Assembly: GCA_963579235.1 (NCBI GenBank)
Contig: CAUZFM010000003.1
Coordinates: forward strand, 1 to 51,439
Direction of reading: 5' to 3'
DNA from: UBA1149 sp963579235
Lineage (GTDB): Bacteria; Desulfobacterota; Binatia; UBA1149
Length of the DNA: 51,439 nucleotides
Every line of letters begins with the position of its first letter. Positions within the stretch are counted from its first letter, which is position 1. The notes below the pieces were generated by a model, which saw only the letters and a list, made by a program, of their open reading frames with translations, searched no databases and had not been told where the DNA came from. A program made the translations under genes and the position numbers. This document shows positions 9,171 through 17,224 of the stretch, piece after piece.

Positions 9171-9761
9171 ATGGCCGGTATGTCGTTGGATATTGACGTA
9201 GTCGCCGTGCACGACCGTGCCCTGGGCCAGTGGTACGGGCCCGCCGGTGCCCCGGGTGAGCTTGTCCCGGGCGAGGAACTGCTTTCGCTGGTGCTGGCCC
9301 AGCACAGCTGCAACTTCGGACTGTGGAACCTCGAGGACGAGGCCCGCCGTCGCGACGTTGACGATTCGGTGATCGCCGAAGTAAAACGGCAGATTGATGG
9401 CTGGAATCAGCGCCGAAACGATGGCGTGGAGCTGATAGACGAATTTCTCCTGGCCGAGCTGGCCGACTCCCTGGAGGCCTCGGCACCCCTGCACTCCGAG
9501 ACCGCCGGCATGATGATAGACCGCCTGTCGATACTGTCGTTGAAGATCCACCACATGGGCCTTAACGCGGCCCGCGATGACGACCCGGAGCTTGCCCGCG
9601 AGTGTGCCGGCAAGTTGGAAGTGCTCGTAATACAGCGCGCCGATCTCGCCGACTGCCTGCAGAAGTTGCTCAGTGATTGTCGGCTGGGGCGCCGCAGGTT
9701 TCAGCTCTACCGCCAGTACAAGGCATACAACGACGAGCGCTTGAACCCCGCACTGCGCTGA
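9171..9761 (+). CDS. DUF4254 family protein
   Basis: This 196-residue protein matches the DUF4254 pattern: HSCNFGLWNLEDEARR at about 45-60, a KRQIDGWNQRRNDGVELIDE block, and SETAGMMIDRLSILSLKIHHM around 110-130. The family is soluble, mostly helical and of unknown biochemistry. From memory it is often found beside LPS or surface-glycan glycosyltransferases, which fits the GT9 gene nearby. An alternative ATG lies at 9180. It ends 2 bp from the convergent response-regulator gene. Confidence 0.8.
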   Translation: MAGMSLDIDVVAVHDRALGQWYGPAGAPGELVPGEELLSLVLAQHSCNFGLWNLEDEARRRDVDDSVIAEVKRQIDGWNQRRNDGVELIDEFLLAELADSLEASAPLHSETAGMMIDRLSILSLKIHHMGLNAARDDDPELARECAGKLEVLVIQRADLADCLQKLLSDCRLGRRRFQLYRQYKAYNDERLNPALR

Positions 9762-9763
9762 AC

Positions 9764-10240
9764 TCAGCCCGCTTGCAGGCTGTCTTCGGCGCTGGCCAGT
9801 TGACGAGAGATTTCACGAGCGTGCAGCTGCGCGTTTATGCGGTTCATTAGCTCGTGGTGGGTAAACGGCTTGCAGAGAAACTCGCTCACGCCCAGTTTCA
9901 TACCGGCCGAGCGCGTGGCCACGTCGTCGCAGCCGGTCAGCAGGATGATGGGGATGCTCGCTGTACGCTGCTTGCCGCGCAGGTGGCGACAGGCTTCGAG
10001 TCCGGTCATTCGTGGCATCATCACATCCATTACCACCACCTCGACGTCGTCGCGCGAGTCGAGAACCTCGAGTGCCTCCATGCCGTCGGCCGCAGTAATC
10101 ATGTAGAATCCACGCCGCGACAGAAGTTTTACGACCGCTTCCATGGCCGATGCGTCGTCGTCGACGACCAGGATAACCGGGTAATCTTCGGGGTTCGGGG
10201 CGGGCTGCTTCACGTCAGCGGGGTAAGTTTCCTCTTTCAT
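9764..10240 (-). CDS. Stand-alone receiver-domain response regulator
   Basis: This 158-residue protein is a single CheY-like receiver with no output domain. The acidic pocket is Asp27/Asp28 (VVDDDA), the predicted phospho-acceptor is Asp72 (VVMDVMMP), and Thr102 and Lys124 (FLCKPF) complete the switch set. A GAGGAAG ribosome binding site precedes the ATG. It starts 8 bp after the sigma-54 activator gene ends, so the two are very likely cotranscribed. Inference: it supplies in trans the receiver missing from that activator. No histidine kinase lies in the window. Confidence 0.92.
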   Translation of the reverse strand: MKEETYPADVKQPAPNPEDYPVILVVDDDASAMEAVVKLLSRRGFYMITAADGMEALEVLDSRDDVEVVVMDVMMPRMTGLEACRHLRGKQRTASIPIILLTGCDDVATRSAGMKLGVSEFLCKPFTHHELMNRINAQLHAREISRQLASAEDSLQAG

Positions 10241-10248
10241 CGTCTTCC

Positions 10249-11241
10249 TCAGTAAGCGTAGCTGGTTGGAGCTTCGTAGTTTTCTTCGCGGTTGCGTCGG
10301 AGCTTGGCCACCAGGGTGGTCCGCTTGAGTCCGAGCAAGCGAGCAGCGGCCTGCTTGTTGCCGTTGGTGCGCCGCAGGGCCTCGTCGATGAGCCTGTTCT
10401 CAAACTCGTTGACGGCCGCGTTAAGATCGAGCCCGTCGTCGTTGAGCTGCGTTCGCGGAATCTTTTTCTGCGGCAGGAAGGCCGAGATGTTGCCGGGCAG
10501 GTCGGCGGGCTTCACCATGGGCGAATCGGCTAGTACCGAAAGGCGTTCGATGGTGTTTTCGAGCTCGCGCACGTTACCCGGCCAGTCGTATTCCCACAGC
10601 AGCACCATGGCTTCTTCGGAAATAGTCAGCGGGTAAGGCCGCGCCTCGTTGTGGATGCGCAGGAAATGCTCAATGAGTATGGGTATGTCCGAGCGACGCT
10701 CGCGCAGGGGAGCGATGGTCACCGGTATGACCTGCAGGCGGTAGTAAAGGTCCTCGCGGAAGCGGCCTTCCTCGACCTCGCGGGTCAGGTTCTTGTTGGT
10801 GGCCGCGACTACCCTGACGTCGACCTTGAAGGGCATGTCGGCGCCGACCGGCCGAATCTCGCGATCCTGCAGCACTCGCAGCAGCTTGACCTGCAACAGC
10901 GGGTCCATCTCGCCGATTTCGTCCAGGAAAATCGTGCCCCCATGGGCCATTTGAAACATGCCCGGCCTTTGCCCTACGGCACCGGTAAACGAGCCCTTCT
11001 GGTGCCCGAACATCTCCGACTCGAGCAATCCGCCGGGGATCGTGCCGCAGTTGATGGCCACGAATGGCTTGTCGGCGCGCGGGCTGAGGGCGTGCAGGCG
11101 CGCAGCAACCAGCTCCTTGCCGGTGCCGCTTTCGCCGCTTATGAGCACCGTGGCGTCGGTGCGACCCACCTTGCCCAGCAGGTGATGCAGCTGCTGCATG
11201 AGCGGATGCGTACCTATGATTTCGTTCTTGTCTTCGTTCAT
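10249..11241 (-). CDS. Sigma-54-dependent activator lacking an N-terminal sensory domain
   Basis: This 330-residue protein consists almost entirely of the AAA+ central domain and a C-terminal Fis-type helix-turn-helix. Walker A is GESGTGKE (residues 36-43). The sigma-54-contact loop reads GSFTGA (83-88), a Ser variant of GAFTGA. Walker B is GGTIFLDEIGEM, and the sensor region includes DWPGNVRELENTIERL. The DNA-binding helix-turn-helix is near residues 290-315 (NKQAAARLLGLKRTTLVAKL). The receiver or GAF domain usual in NtrC/FleQ relatives is absent. The next gene encodes an isolated receiver, suggesting a split NtrC system. Its targets are unknown; one sigma-54 promoter candidate lies at the right edge of this window. 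Confidence 0.93.
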   Translation of the reverse strand: MNEDKNEIIGTHPLMQQLHHLLGKVGRTDATVLISGESGTGKELVAARLHALSPRADKPFVAINCGTIPGGLLESEMFGHQKGSFTGAVGQRPGMFQMAHGGTIFLDEIGEMDPLLQVKLLRVLQDREIRPVGADMPFKVDVRVVAATNKNLTREVEEGRFREDLYYRLQVIPVTIAPLRERRSDIPILIEHFLRIHNEARPYPLTISEEAMVLLWEYDWPGNVRELENTIERLSVLADSPMVKPADLPGNISAFLPQKKIPRTQLNDDGLDLNAAVNEFENRLIDEALRRTNGNKQAAARLLGLKRTTLVAKLRRNREENYEAPTSYAY

Positions 11242-11299
11242 GTGGTATTCCCGGTTGTTTCGGTGTTCGCGTTCTCCCGAACGTCAGAATCATCGCTAC

Positions 11300-11315
11300 T
11301 GTTACGAAAGTAACA
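11300..11315. promoter_or_regulatory. TGTTAC-GAAA-GTAACA inverted repeat in the divergent region
   Basis: A perfect 6-bp inverted repeat with a GAAA loop lies between the sigma-54 activator (start 11241) and rph (start 11450). The position suits an operator for either gene. No matching regulator can be named. Confidence 0.35.
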
Positions 11316-11449
11316 CCCCCATTCGCGTGGCCGCTACCTCAATGTCGCCAAACTTGTGACGGTGTTTGCATACAGACCGCCTATCGTTCGGCAACAGGCC
11401 CCCAGCGGCGATTTGCTCCGCGCCCCAGCCCGTGAAAAAAAGCGGTGAG

Positions 11450-12208
11450 ATGGCAATTAAAAGAGCAGACGGAAGAATCAACGACGAGCTCAGGCCCGTG
11501 AGGATAACCCCGGGCTACCTGGTGTCGCCCGCGGGCTCGGTGCTCATCGAGATGGGCAACACACGCGTCATATGCACGGCGTCGGTAGAAGAAGGCGTGC
11601 CGCGTTTTCTCGAGGGCAAGGGGCGCGGTTGGGTGACGGCCGAGTACGGCATGCTTCCGGCCTCCACCAATACGCGCATGGACCGCGAGGCGGCCCGCGG
11701 CAAGGTCGGCGGTCGCACCATGGAGATACAGCGCCTGATAGGCCGCAGCATAAGGGCGGTGGTCAACATGGAGGCCCTGGGCGAGCGCACCGTGAAGCTC
11801 GATTGTGACGTAATCCAGGCCGACGGAGGCACGCGCACGGCTTCGATAACCGGCGCCTGGGTAGCGTTTTCGCTGGCCTGCCGTGGCCTTTGCGCACAGG
11901 GTCTCGTGGATGGTGATCCGGTGGCGGCCGGAGTGGCGGCCATCAGCGTGGGCGTGGTCGACGGCGAGTGCCGGCTCGACCTGCCTTACGAGGAAGACTC
12001 GCGCGCCGACGTGGACATGAACGTGGTGATGACCTCGTCCGGTGATTTCGTGGAGCTGCAGGGCACGGCCGAGGGCGCGACTTTCGGTCGCGACGACCTC
12101 GACGAGCTCACGGCGCTGGCGTGGAAGGGCGTGCAGGAACTGCTTGTGCTGCAGCGCGAGGCGGTTGAAAGGGGCGCCAGCCTGGCCGCGGGCAAGAACG
12201 ATGGCTGA
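11450..12208 (+). CDS. rph: Ribonuclease PH
   Basis: This 252-residue protein starts at ATG 11450 (MAIKRADGRINDELRP) behind AGCGGTGAG. It is a phosphorolytic 3'-5' exoribonuclease that trims tRNA 3' ends. Family blocks seen are GNTRVICTASVEEGVPRFL, GRGWVTAEYGMLPAST, GRTMEIQRLIGRSIRAVV and LDCDVIQADGGTRTASITG. The length matches the family. The last codons overlap the start of rdgB in an ATGGCTGA arrangement, the common rph-rdgB pairing. Confidence 0.96.
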   Translation: MAIKRADGRINDELRPVRITPGYLVSPAGSVLIEMGNTRVICTASVEEGVPRFLEGKGRGWVTAEYGMLPASTNTRMDREAARGKVGGRTMEIQRLIGRSIRAVVNMEALGERTVKLDCDVIQADGGTRTASITGAWVAFSLACRGLCAQGLVDGDPVAAGVAAISVGVVDGECRLDLPYEEDSRADVDMNVVMTSSGDFVELQGTAEGATFGRDDLDELTALAWKGVQELLVLQREAVERGASLAAGKNDG

Positions 12209-12815
12209 TCGGCTGCGTGTTGTCCTGGCCACGGGCAACAAGGGCAAGCTGGCCGACTTCAAGGCACTGCTCAAAGGCAGCGGCATCGAGCTGGTACTGC
12301 CCGAAGCGCTGGGCCTCGAGGTCGACGTGGAAGAAACCGGCACAACCTTTCTCGACAACGCTTTGCTCAAGTCCCGCGCCCTGTGCGAAGCGTCGGGCCT
12401 GCCCACACTGGCCGACGACTCTGGACTGGCCGTAGACGCGCTCGACGGCGCACCGGGTGTCTACTCTGCGAGGTACGCCGGGCCCGAGTGCGACGACGAT
12501 GCCAACAACGCTTGCCTGCTGGCCAACATGGAAGGGGTGGACGACCGATCGGCGGCCTTTGTCTGCGTGCTGGCGCTGTCGTGGCCCGACGGTCGCGAGC
12601 TGACGGCCGACGGCCGTTGCCGGGGTACGATCACCGACAGCCCGCGCGGATCAAACGGCTTTGGCTACGACGTGGTATTTTTTCGCGACGACCTCGGCTG
12701 TACTTTTGCCGAGGCGAGCCCGCAGCAGAAAAACGAGCGCAGCCACCGTGCTGTCGCGGTCGCCGAGCTGCTGGCGTTGCTCGAAGCGGCCCAGCCCGAC
12801 GCCCCTGCCTTGTAA
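12201..12815 (+). CDS. rdgB: XTP/dITP pyrophosphatase (RdgB/HAM1)
   Basis: This 204-residue protein hydrolyses non-canonical purine nucleoside triphosphates (XTP, dITP, ITP) to monophosphates and keeps them out of DNA. Diagnostic blocks are LATGNKGKLADF at the N-terminus, LADDSGLAVDALDGAPGVYS with the catalytic acidic residues, GSNGFGYDVVFF, and SHRAVAVAEL near the C-terminus. ATG 12201 overlaps the rph stop by 8 nt, so translation is probably coupled. Confidence 0.96.
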   Translation: MADRLRVVLATGNKGKLADFKALLKGSGIELVLPEALGLEVDVEETGTTFLDNALLKSRALCEASGLPTLADDSGLAVDALDGAPGVYSARYAGPECDDDANNACLLANMEGVDDRSAAFVCVLALSWPDGRELTADGRCRGTITDSPRGSNGFGYDVVFFRDDLGCTFAEASPQQKNERSHRAVAVAELLALLEAAQPDAPAL

Positions 12816-12848
12816 TCAGTCCGGGGGTGTTGAACAATCCGCCTTTCA

Positions 12849-12925
12849 CGGGGTGTGGCGCAGCCTGGTAGCGCACCTGCTTTGGGAGCAGGGGGTCGGA
12901 GGTTCAAATCCTCTCACCCCGACCA
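12849..12925 (+). tRNA. tRNA-Pro (anticodon TGG), CCA encoded
   Basis: The 77-nt cloverleaf has a perfect acceptor stem (CGGGGTG/CACCCCG), anticodon loop TTTGGGA, T-loop GTTCAAATC, discriminator A and templated CCA. Confidence 0.97.
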
Positions 12926-12972
12926 CTTAACGGCCGGGCCGATTAGAACCCGGTCTATTTGCAGCGCGGTGG

Positions 12973-13049
12973 GCGCCAGTAGCTCATACGGATAGAGCAT
13001 CGGCCTTCTAAGCCGAGGGTAGCAGGTTCGAGTCCTGCCTGGCGCACCA
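12973..13049 (+). tRNA. tRNA-Arg (anticodon TCT), CCA encoded
   Basis: The 77-nt cloverleaf has acceptor stem GCGCCAG/CTGGCGC, anticodon loop CTTCTAA, T-loop GTTCGAGTC, discriminator A and templated CCA. It lies 47 bp after tRNA-Pro and may be cotranscribed with it. Confidence 0.97.
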
Positions 13050-13069
13050 GCCCGGGAGCAGTACCGGGG

Positions 13070-13696
13070 TCAGGGTAGCGGCGCGACGGTGACCGTCACC
13101 ACGGGGTCAGGCGCTATGTCTGTGCCCGAATCGTTGACGGCTTCGATGACAGAGGCGCTGAAATCCGCCGAGGTGACAGCCGCCGTCGAACTCAGCCTGC
13201 AGGACGCCAGGGCCGTCGGGGTCGTAAAACCGCTGACGTCTATCCAGGCCAGTGTGACCTTGCCCGGCAGGTTGCGGTTTGCGAGCATCGTGGCGCCCCC
13301 TATCTCAAGGGCCTTGCTGCAGTCGGCCGTCGTACCACTGATTACGTCGAAGGAACCGGTAGGGCCGGTAAAGTTCAACTCGACTGTCATTCCGCCCACC
13401 AGTCCTACGTTATCTACCGACAGGCTCACGTCGTAGCTGGGGGTCGCAAGCGTCGTGCTGGTGCTCGAGGTACTCGACGTGCTGCTCGAAGAGGTCGAGG
13501 AAACACTGGTCGTGGAAACGCTGGTCGTGGTGGAGCTAAGCACCGTGGTGGTTGTAGTGGTGGTTGTCGCTGGGGTTGCCGTGGTGGTGGTCGTTGCGGA
13601 CGGATCAAAAACCGAGCTCGGCGGCGGGCAGGCCGACGCTGACAGCAGGGTCAGTATGGCAAACAGAGCGCTGGGCAGCTTAAAAATGCGAGTCAT
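13070..13696 (-). CDS. Exported protein with Thr/Ser linker and cohesin-like domain
   Basis: This 208-residue protein has a signal peptide (residues 1 to about 22, LFAILTLLSASAC) ending in a Cys, so it is a possible lipoprotein with a loose lipobox. A low-complexity Thr/Ser/Val linker runs from about 33 to 85. A single beta-rich domain of about 120 residues follows, starting YDVSLSVDNVGLVGGMTVEL and containing two Cys. From memory this domain resembles cohesin-type modules of uncultured deltaproteobacterial secreted proteins. The role is unknown; surface display or protein binding is plausible. The repetitive linker DNA (13440-13600) could expand or contract. Confidence 0.75.
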   Translation of the reverse strand: MTRIFKLPSALFAILTLLSASACPPPSSVFDPSATTTTTATPATTTTTTTTVLSSTTTSVSTTSVSSTSSSSTSSTSSTSTTLATPSYDVSLSVDNVGLVGGMTVELNFTGPTGSFDVISGTTADCSKALEIGGATMLANRNLPGKVTLAWIDVSGFTTPTALASCRLSSTAAVTSADFSASVIEAVNDSGTDIAPDPVVTVTVAPLP

Positions 13697-13770
13697 GCCG
13701 AACAGTATACCAATTTAACGAGGCTCGTGCCGCCTACTAACCGCGTGCCCGAGCTCAGGCAGGGTGGGGG

Positions 13771-13793
13771 CCAGTCCCGCAGGGGCGGACTGG
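13771..13793 (-). terminator. Hairpin directly after the acyl-CoA dehydrogenase stop
   Basis: CCAGTCC (13771-13777) and GGACTGG (13787-13793) are perfect 7-bp arms with a 9-nt loop, abutting the stop at 13794. No T-run follows, so termination is only plausible. Confidence 0.4.
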
Positions 13794-14954
13794 TCAGTCC
13801 AGCAGTGCTGCCAGGTTATCTCGATGCCGCCCCGCGTCACCGTACAACACCTGGTTGTGACACTGGCGCTTGAAATAGAGGTGCAGGTCGCACTCCCAGG
13901 TGAACCCGATGCCCCCGTGCAGTTGCACAGATCGTCCCGAGCAGAACCCCGCCATGTCCGATGCGGCGGCCTTGGCCATGCGCGCGAGTCGTTCGGCCTG
14001 GGCCGGTTCGCAGTCCACCGCGCAGGCGGCGGCGTACACCAGCGAGCGTGCGCGATCTATGTCGAGCATCATGTTGACGGTGGGGTGTTTCACCGCCTGG
14101 AAGAACCCCAGCGGGTGGTCGAACTGCACGCGCGTGCGCGCGTAGTCGGCGGTGGTCTGCATTTGCCACTCAGCGGCGCCGCACATATCGGCCGCCACTA
14201 TAACCAGCACTGCGGGCAGTGCCGCCATCAAGGCCGCGCTGCCCTGCCCGGGCGTGGCCACCACGCAGTCGGCGTCGAGTTCTACACCGTCAAACTTGAG
14301 TCTCGCCTGGTCGCGGGTGAGGTCCACTATGCGATCGGGCGCAATGATCAGTCCCGGAGCGTCGGCGGCCACGCGGTACAAGCCCACGCCGGCCTCGGCT
14401 CTCGCCGCGACGAGAAACGATCCAGCCTTGCGCGCGTCCTGCACGAAGGTTGCTTCGCCGCTCAGCACCGGCGCGTCGTTGCTGCCCGACGCTTGCACTT
14501 CGTCGCAGTCGACCTGCCAGTCTCCGTCGGCGCGCACGCCCGCGAGTGACACCGCGGCGCCGGCCGCGATCTCACCCAGCAGTGCAGCAGCTCCCGGGCT
14601 ATCGGCTTCGCGGGCTACGCAGCTCGCGATCAGCGTAGCCACCAGCGGCGAGGGCAGGGCCACGCGGCCGGCTTCTTCGGCAACCGCGGCTACGGCTACC
14701 ATCTTCATGCCGGCGCCACCGTTGCTCTCGGGCACCGCCAGCGAGCTCACGCCCAGCTCGACCAGGCCCTGCCAGGTCTGCTCGTTCCACGGGGCCGGGT
14801 TCTCGCCGCTGCCGTATGCTTTTTCGGGGTCACTGGCTACCAGCCCACGCAGGCTTTCTATGCCCGCGTTGTCGGCCAGGTAGCGCGCCACCGAGTCTCG
14901 TACCATCTGTTCTTCTTCGCCGAAGCCGAAGTCCCTGGGTTGGGTAGTTGCCAT
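13794..14954 (-). CDS. Acyl-CoA dehydrogenase family protein (small partner)
   Basis: This 386-residue flavoprotein has an N-terminal all-helical domain from residue 8, a middle beta domain and a C-terminal four-helix domain ending QLHGGIGFTWECDLHLYFKR, typical of FadE-like proteins. The C-terminus has no YEGT-type catalytic Glu motif. It lies 21 bp downstream of a second acyl-CoA dehydrogenase gene in the same orientation. Adjacent unlike pairs of this kind are known in mycobacterial sterol side-chain degradation (ChsE-type alpha2beta2 complexes), and a heterotetramer is inferred here. The acyl-CoA substrate is unknown. Confidence 0.9.
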   Translation of the reverse strand: MATTQPRDFGFGEEEQMVRDSVARYLADNAGIESLRGLVASDPEKAYGSGENPAPWNEQTWQGLVELGVSSLAVPESNGGAGMKMVAVAAVAEEAGRVALPSPLVATLIASCVAREADSPGAAALLGEIAAGAAVSLAGVRADGDWQVDCDEVQASGSNDAPVLSGEATFVQDARKAGSFLVAARAEAGVGLYRVAADAPGLIIAPDRIVDLTRDQARLKFDGVELDADCVVATPGQGSAALMAALPAVLVIVAADMCGAAEWQMQTTADYARTRVQFDHPLGFFQAVKHPTVNMMLDIDRARSLVYAAACAVDCEPAQAERLARMAKAAASDMAGFCSGRSVQLHGGIGFTWECDLHLYFKRQCHNQVLYGDAGRHRDNLAALLD

Positions 14955-14975
14955 CGTGTGTCTCTCGCTCTCTTG

Positions 14976-16184
14976 TTACTTGGATTTGGCCATGCCAAGC
15001 ACGCGCTCGCCCAGTATGTTGCGTTGCACTTCGCTGGTGCCGGCCGCGATCGTCATGCCGTAGGAGTTCATGTAGGCGCGCACCCACTCGGCTTCGTCGG
15101 GCGCGTTGGGGTCGTCGAGGTATAGCGTCGAAGCCGCGCCCTCGATCTCCATTGCTAGCGCCGACATGTCCTGCAGCAGTTCGGTTATCGTCACCTTGCC
15201 CGCGAGCGGTATGCGCATGGGGTGGTCACACAACGACTCGACGCGACTTCGCCTCACGGTCTGGCGCAAGCCTTCCACCCTGGTGGCGATTGCCATCACG
15301 CGGTCACGGATAACGGGGTCGTCCCAGGCACAGCCGCTGCCGCGCGGGCAACTCCTGGCCAGCGCCAGCAAGGAGTCAAAGCGTTCTTCAATCGACAGGC
15401 CACCGCCGCTTCCCGCTCCCTCGGCGGCCCCACGTTCGTGGGTCAGGGTGGTCATGGCTACCGTCCAACCCTTGCCTACCTCGTCGAGCCTCAGGTTGTC
15501 GGGCACGACGACGTCTTCGAACAAGACCTCGTTGAAACCGGTCTCGCCGGTGATTTTGATCAGGGGCCGCACGGTCACGCCCTCGGTATCGGCGACCGGG
15601 GTGACGAAATAGCTCAGCCCGTTGTACTTATGGTCGTTGCTGGTGCGCAGCAGGATGATCATCCAGCTGGCAAAGTGGGCGAGGCTGGTCCACACCTTGT
15701 GGCCGTTCAGTATCCAGTTGTCGCCGTCGCGCACGGCCGAGGCCTGCACGCTGGCGAGGTCGCTGCCGGCACCCGGTTCGGAAAAGCCCTGGCACCAGAT
15801 TTCTTCGCAAGAGAGCAGCTTGGGCAGGAAGCGGCACTTCTGCTCCTCGGTGCCGTGGTGGAGTATGGTCGGGGCCGCCATGCCCAGCCCGATGACGTTG
15901 AGCAGGTAGGGCACGCGCGCTCGCGACATTTCCTGGTTGGCCACTGCCTGGCATTTCTCGTGGCCGCCGCCGCCGTACTGTTTGGGGTAGTCGGTGCCCA
16001 CCAGGCCGGTCTCCCAGCATTTGTATTGCCAGTCGGCCAGGTACACGCGCTGTTCCTCGGTCATTACCTCGATGGCGCCCTGGGGTAGCCTGAACGAGGG
16101 CGGGGCGGGGCGGTTTTCGTCCAACCACGCCCGGCTATATTTACGAAACTCTGCCTGTTCAGGACTGTCCTTACGTTCTGCCAC
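14976..16184 (-). CDS. Acyl-CoA dehydrogenase (large partner)
   Basis: This 402-residue protein starts at GTG 16184 with a strong AGGAG 9 nt upstream. FAD and substrate-binding blocks include CQGFSEPGAGSDLASVQASA and NGHKVWTSLAHFASWMIIL. The C-terminal block is AAGTSEVQRNILGERVLGMA. At the position where medium-chain dehydrogenases have the catalytic Glu (YEGT), this protein has Ala (AAGT). By family precedent the base may come from another helix, as in isovaleryl-CoA dehydrogenase and several FadE proteins. It is the first gene of the pair. Confidence 0.93.
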   Translation of the reverse strand: MAERKDSPEQAEFRKYSRAWLDENRPAPPSFRLPQGAIEVMTEEQRVYLADWQYKCWETGLVGTDYPKQYGGGGHEKCQAVANQEMSRARVPYLLNVIGLGMAAPTILHHGTEEQKCRFLPKLLSCEEIWCQGFSEPGAGSDLASVQASAVRDGDNWILNGHKVWTSLAHFASWMIILLRTSNDHKYNGLSYFVTPVADTEGVTVRPLIKITGETGFNEVLFEDVVVPDNLRLDEVGKGWTVAMTTLTHERGAAEGAGSGGGLSIEERFDSLLALARSCPRGSGCAWDDPVIRDRVMAIATRVEGLRQTVRRSRVESLCDHPMRIPLAGKVTITELLQDMSALAMEIEGAASTLYLDDPNAPDEAEWVRAYMNSYGMTIAAGTSEVQRNILGERVLGMAKSK

Positions 16185-16384
16185 GGTGTTGCTCCTCGTT
16201 GTTGCAGGGTGCTTGGACGGCGTCTATTTAGTGACGCTGGTAGCCCACGCTGCGGGGGACTTATTTCTCACAGGCGCCGCGCTGCGGCAACAGTAACGGC
16301 AATACGGCCGGGGTCTCGTCTTCCCGTTTTACAGGAGAGAGCGTTCTGGTTAGCTTTTGACGGGCCCCGTCCGATGGGGCAGGT

Positions 16385-17224
16385 ATGAGCCCGATGAGTA
16401 ACGCGAACGCCCAGCCGCTGCCGCTTACTTTGCTTGTGCTCACCCACAACGAGCAGCACAATATTGCCCGCTGTCTCGACAGCGTGCCCTTCGCCGACGA
16501 AAAACTGGTGGTCGATTCGGGGAGCAGTGATGCGACCTGTGATGTCGCTGTCGAACATGGCGCGCGCGTGGTGCAGCAGGAGTGGCTGGGCTTCGGGGCG
16601 CAGCGCAATTTTGCGAGCGGCCGCGCTGCACATGACTGGATCCTCGTACTGGACGCCGACGAAGCGCTCACACCGGAACTGGCGCTGGAGCTGCAGCAGC
16701 GCTTACCCGGAATGATGTCTTCGGCCTGTGCCGGAGGCATTCTGCGGAGAACGGCCTGGTACATGGGCGCGCCCATGCGATGGTACCGCCCCATGGTGGG
16801 CGAGAAGATCGGCCGCCTGTATCATCGCGACCGCGCGCGCTGGAGCGACGCCCTGGTGCACGAGTCCTTGAGCTTTGAGGGGGCGGTCGAGTGTTTCAGG
16901 CAACCGTTCCTGCACTTTCACAGTCCGTCGCTGGTGCACAAGCAGCTGAAGGTGCTGCGCTATTCGGAGCTCTGGGCTTTGCAGGCAGCCGAGCGCGGGC
17001 GCTCTGCCTCACCGTGGTTTACTCCCCTGGTTTTCGTTGCCACCTTTCTGAAAAACTACTTGCTGCGCCTGGCCCTGCTCGACGGGCGCCGGGGTCTCGC
17101 GGTGTCCTATATCGCTGCCGCCTACGCGGTGTACAAGCGCCTGAGGCTGTACGAAATGGCGCGCAACCCGGACTCCCGGCAAACCGCGGCCGATGAGCTG
17201 GCTCGGCACAAGGTGCGCTTGTGA
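16385..17224 (+). CDS. Glycosyltransferase family 2 (WaaE/KdtX-like)
   Basis: This 279-residue GT-A enzyme begins TLLVLTHNEQHNIARCLDSV and contains EKLVVDSGSSDATCDVA and the metal-binding DWILVLDADEALTPEL. The spacing and a C-terminal amphipathic region (PLVFVATFLKNYLLRLALLDG) match LPS-core beta-glucosyltransferases of the WaaE type. These act at the cytoplasmic face of the inner membrane. The stop overlaps the GTG of the next gene (GTGA), making this the first gene of a three-gene glycan operon. An ATG at 16394 is an alternative start. Confidence 0.9.
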   Translation: MSPMSNANAQPLPLTLLVLTHNEQHNIARCLDSVPFADEKLVVDSGSSDATCDVAVEHGARVVQQEWLGFGAQRNFASGRAAHDWILVLDADEALTPELALELQQRLPGMMSSACAGGILRRTAWYMGAPMRWYRPMVGEKIGRLYHRDRARWSDALVHESLSFEGAVECFRQPFLHFHSPSLVHKQLKVLRYSELWALQAAERGRSASPWFTPLVFVATFLKNYLLRLALLDGRRGLAVSYIAAAYAVYKRLRLYEMARNPDSRQTAADELARHKVRL

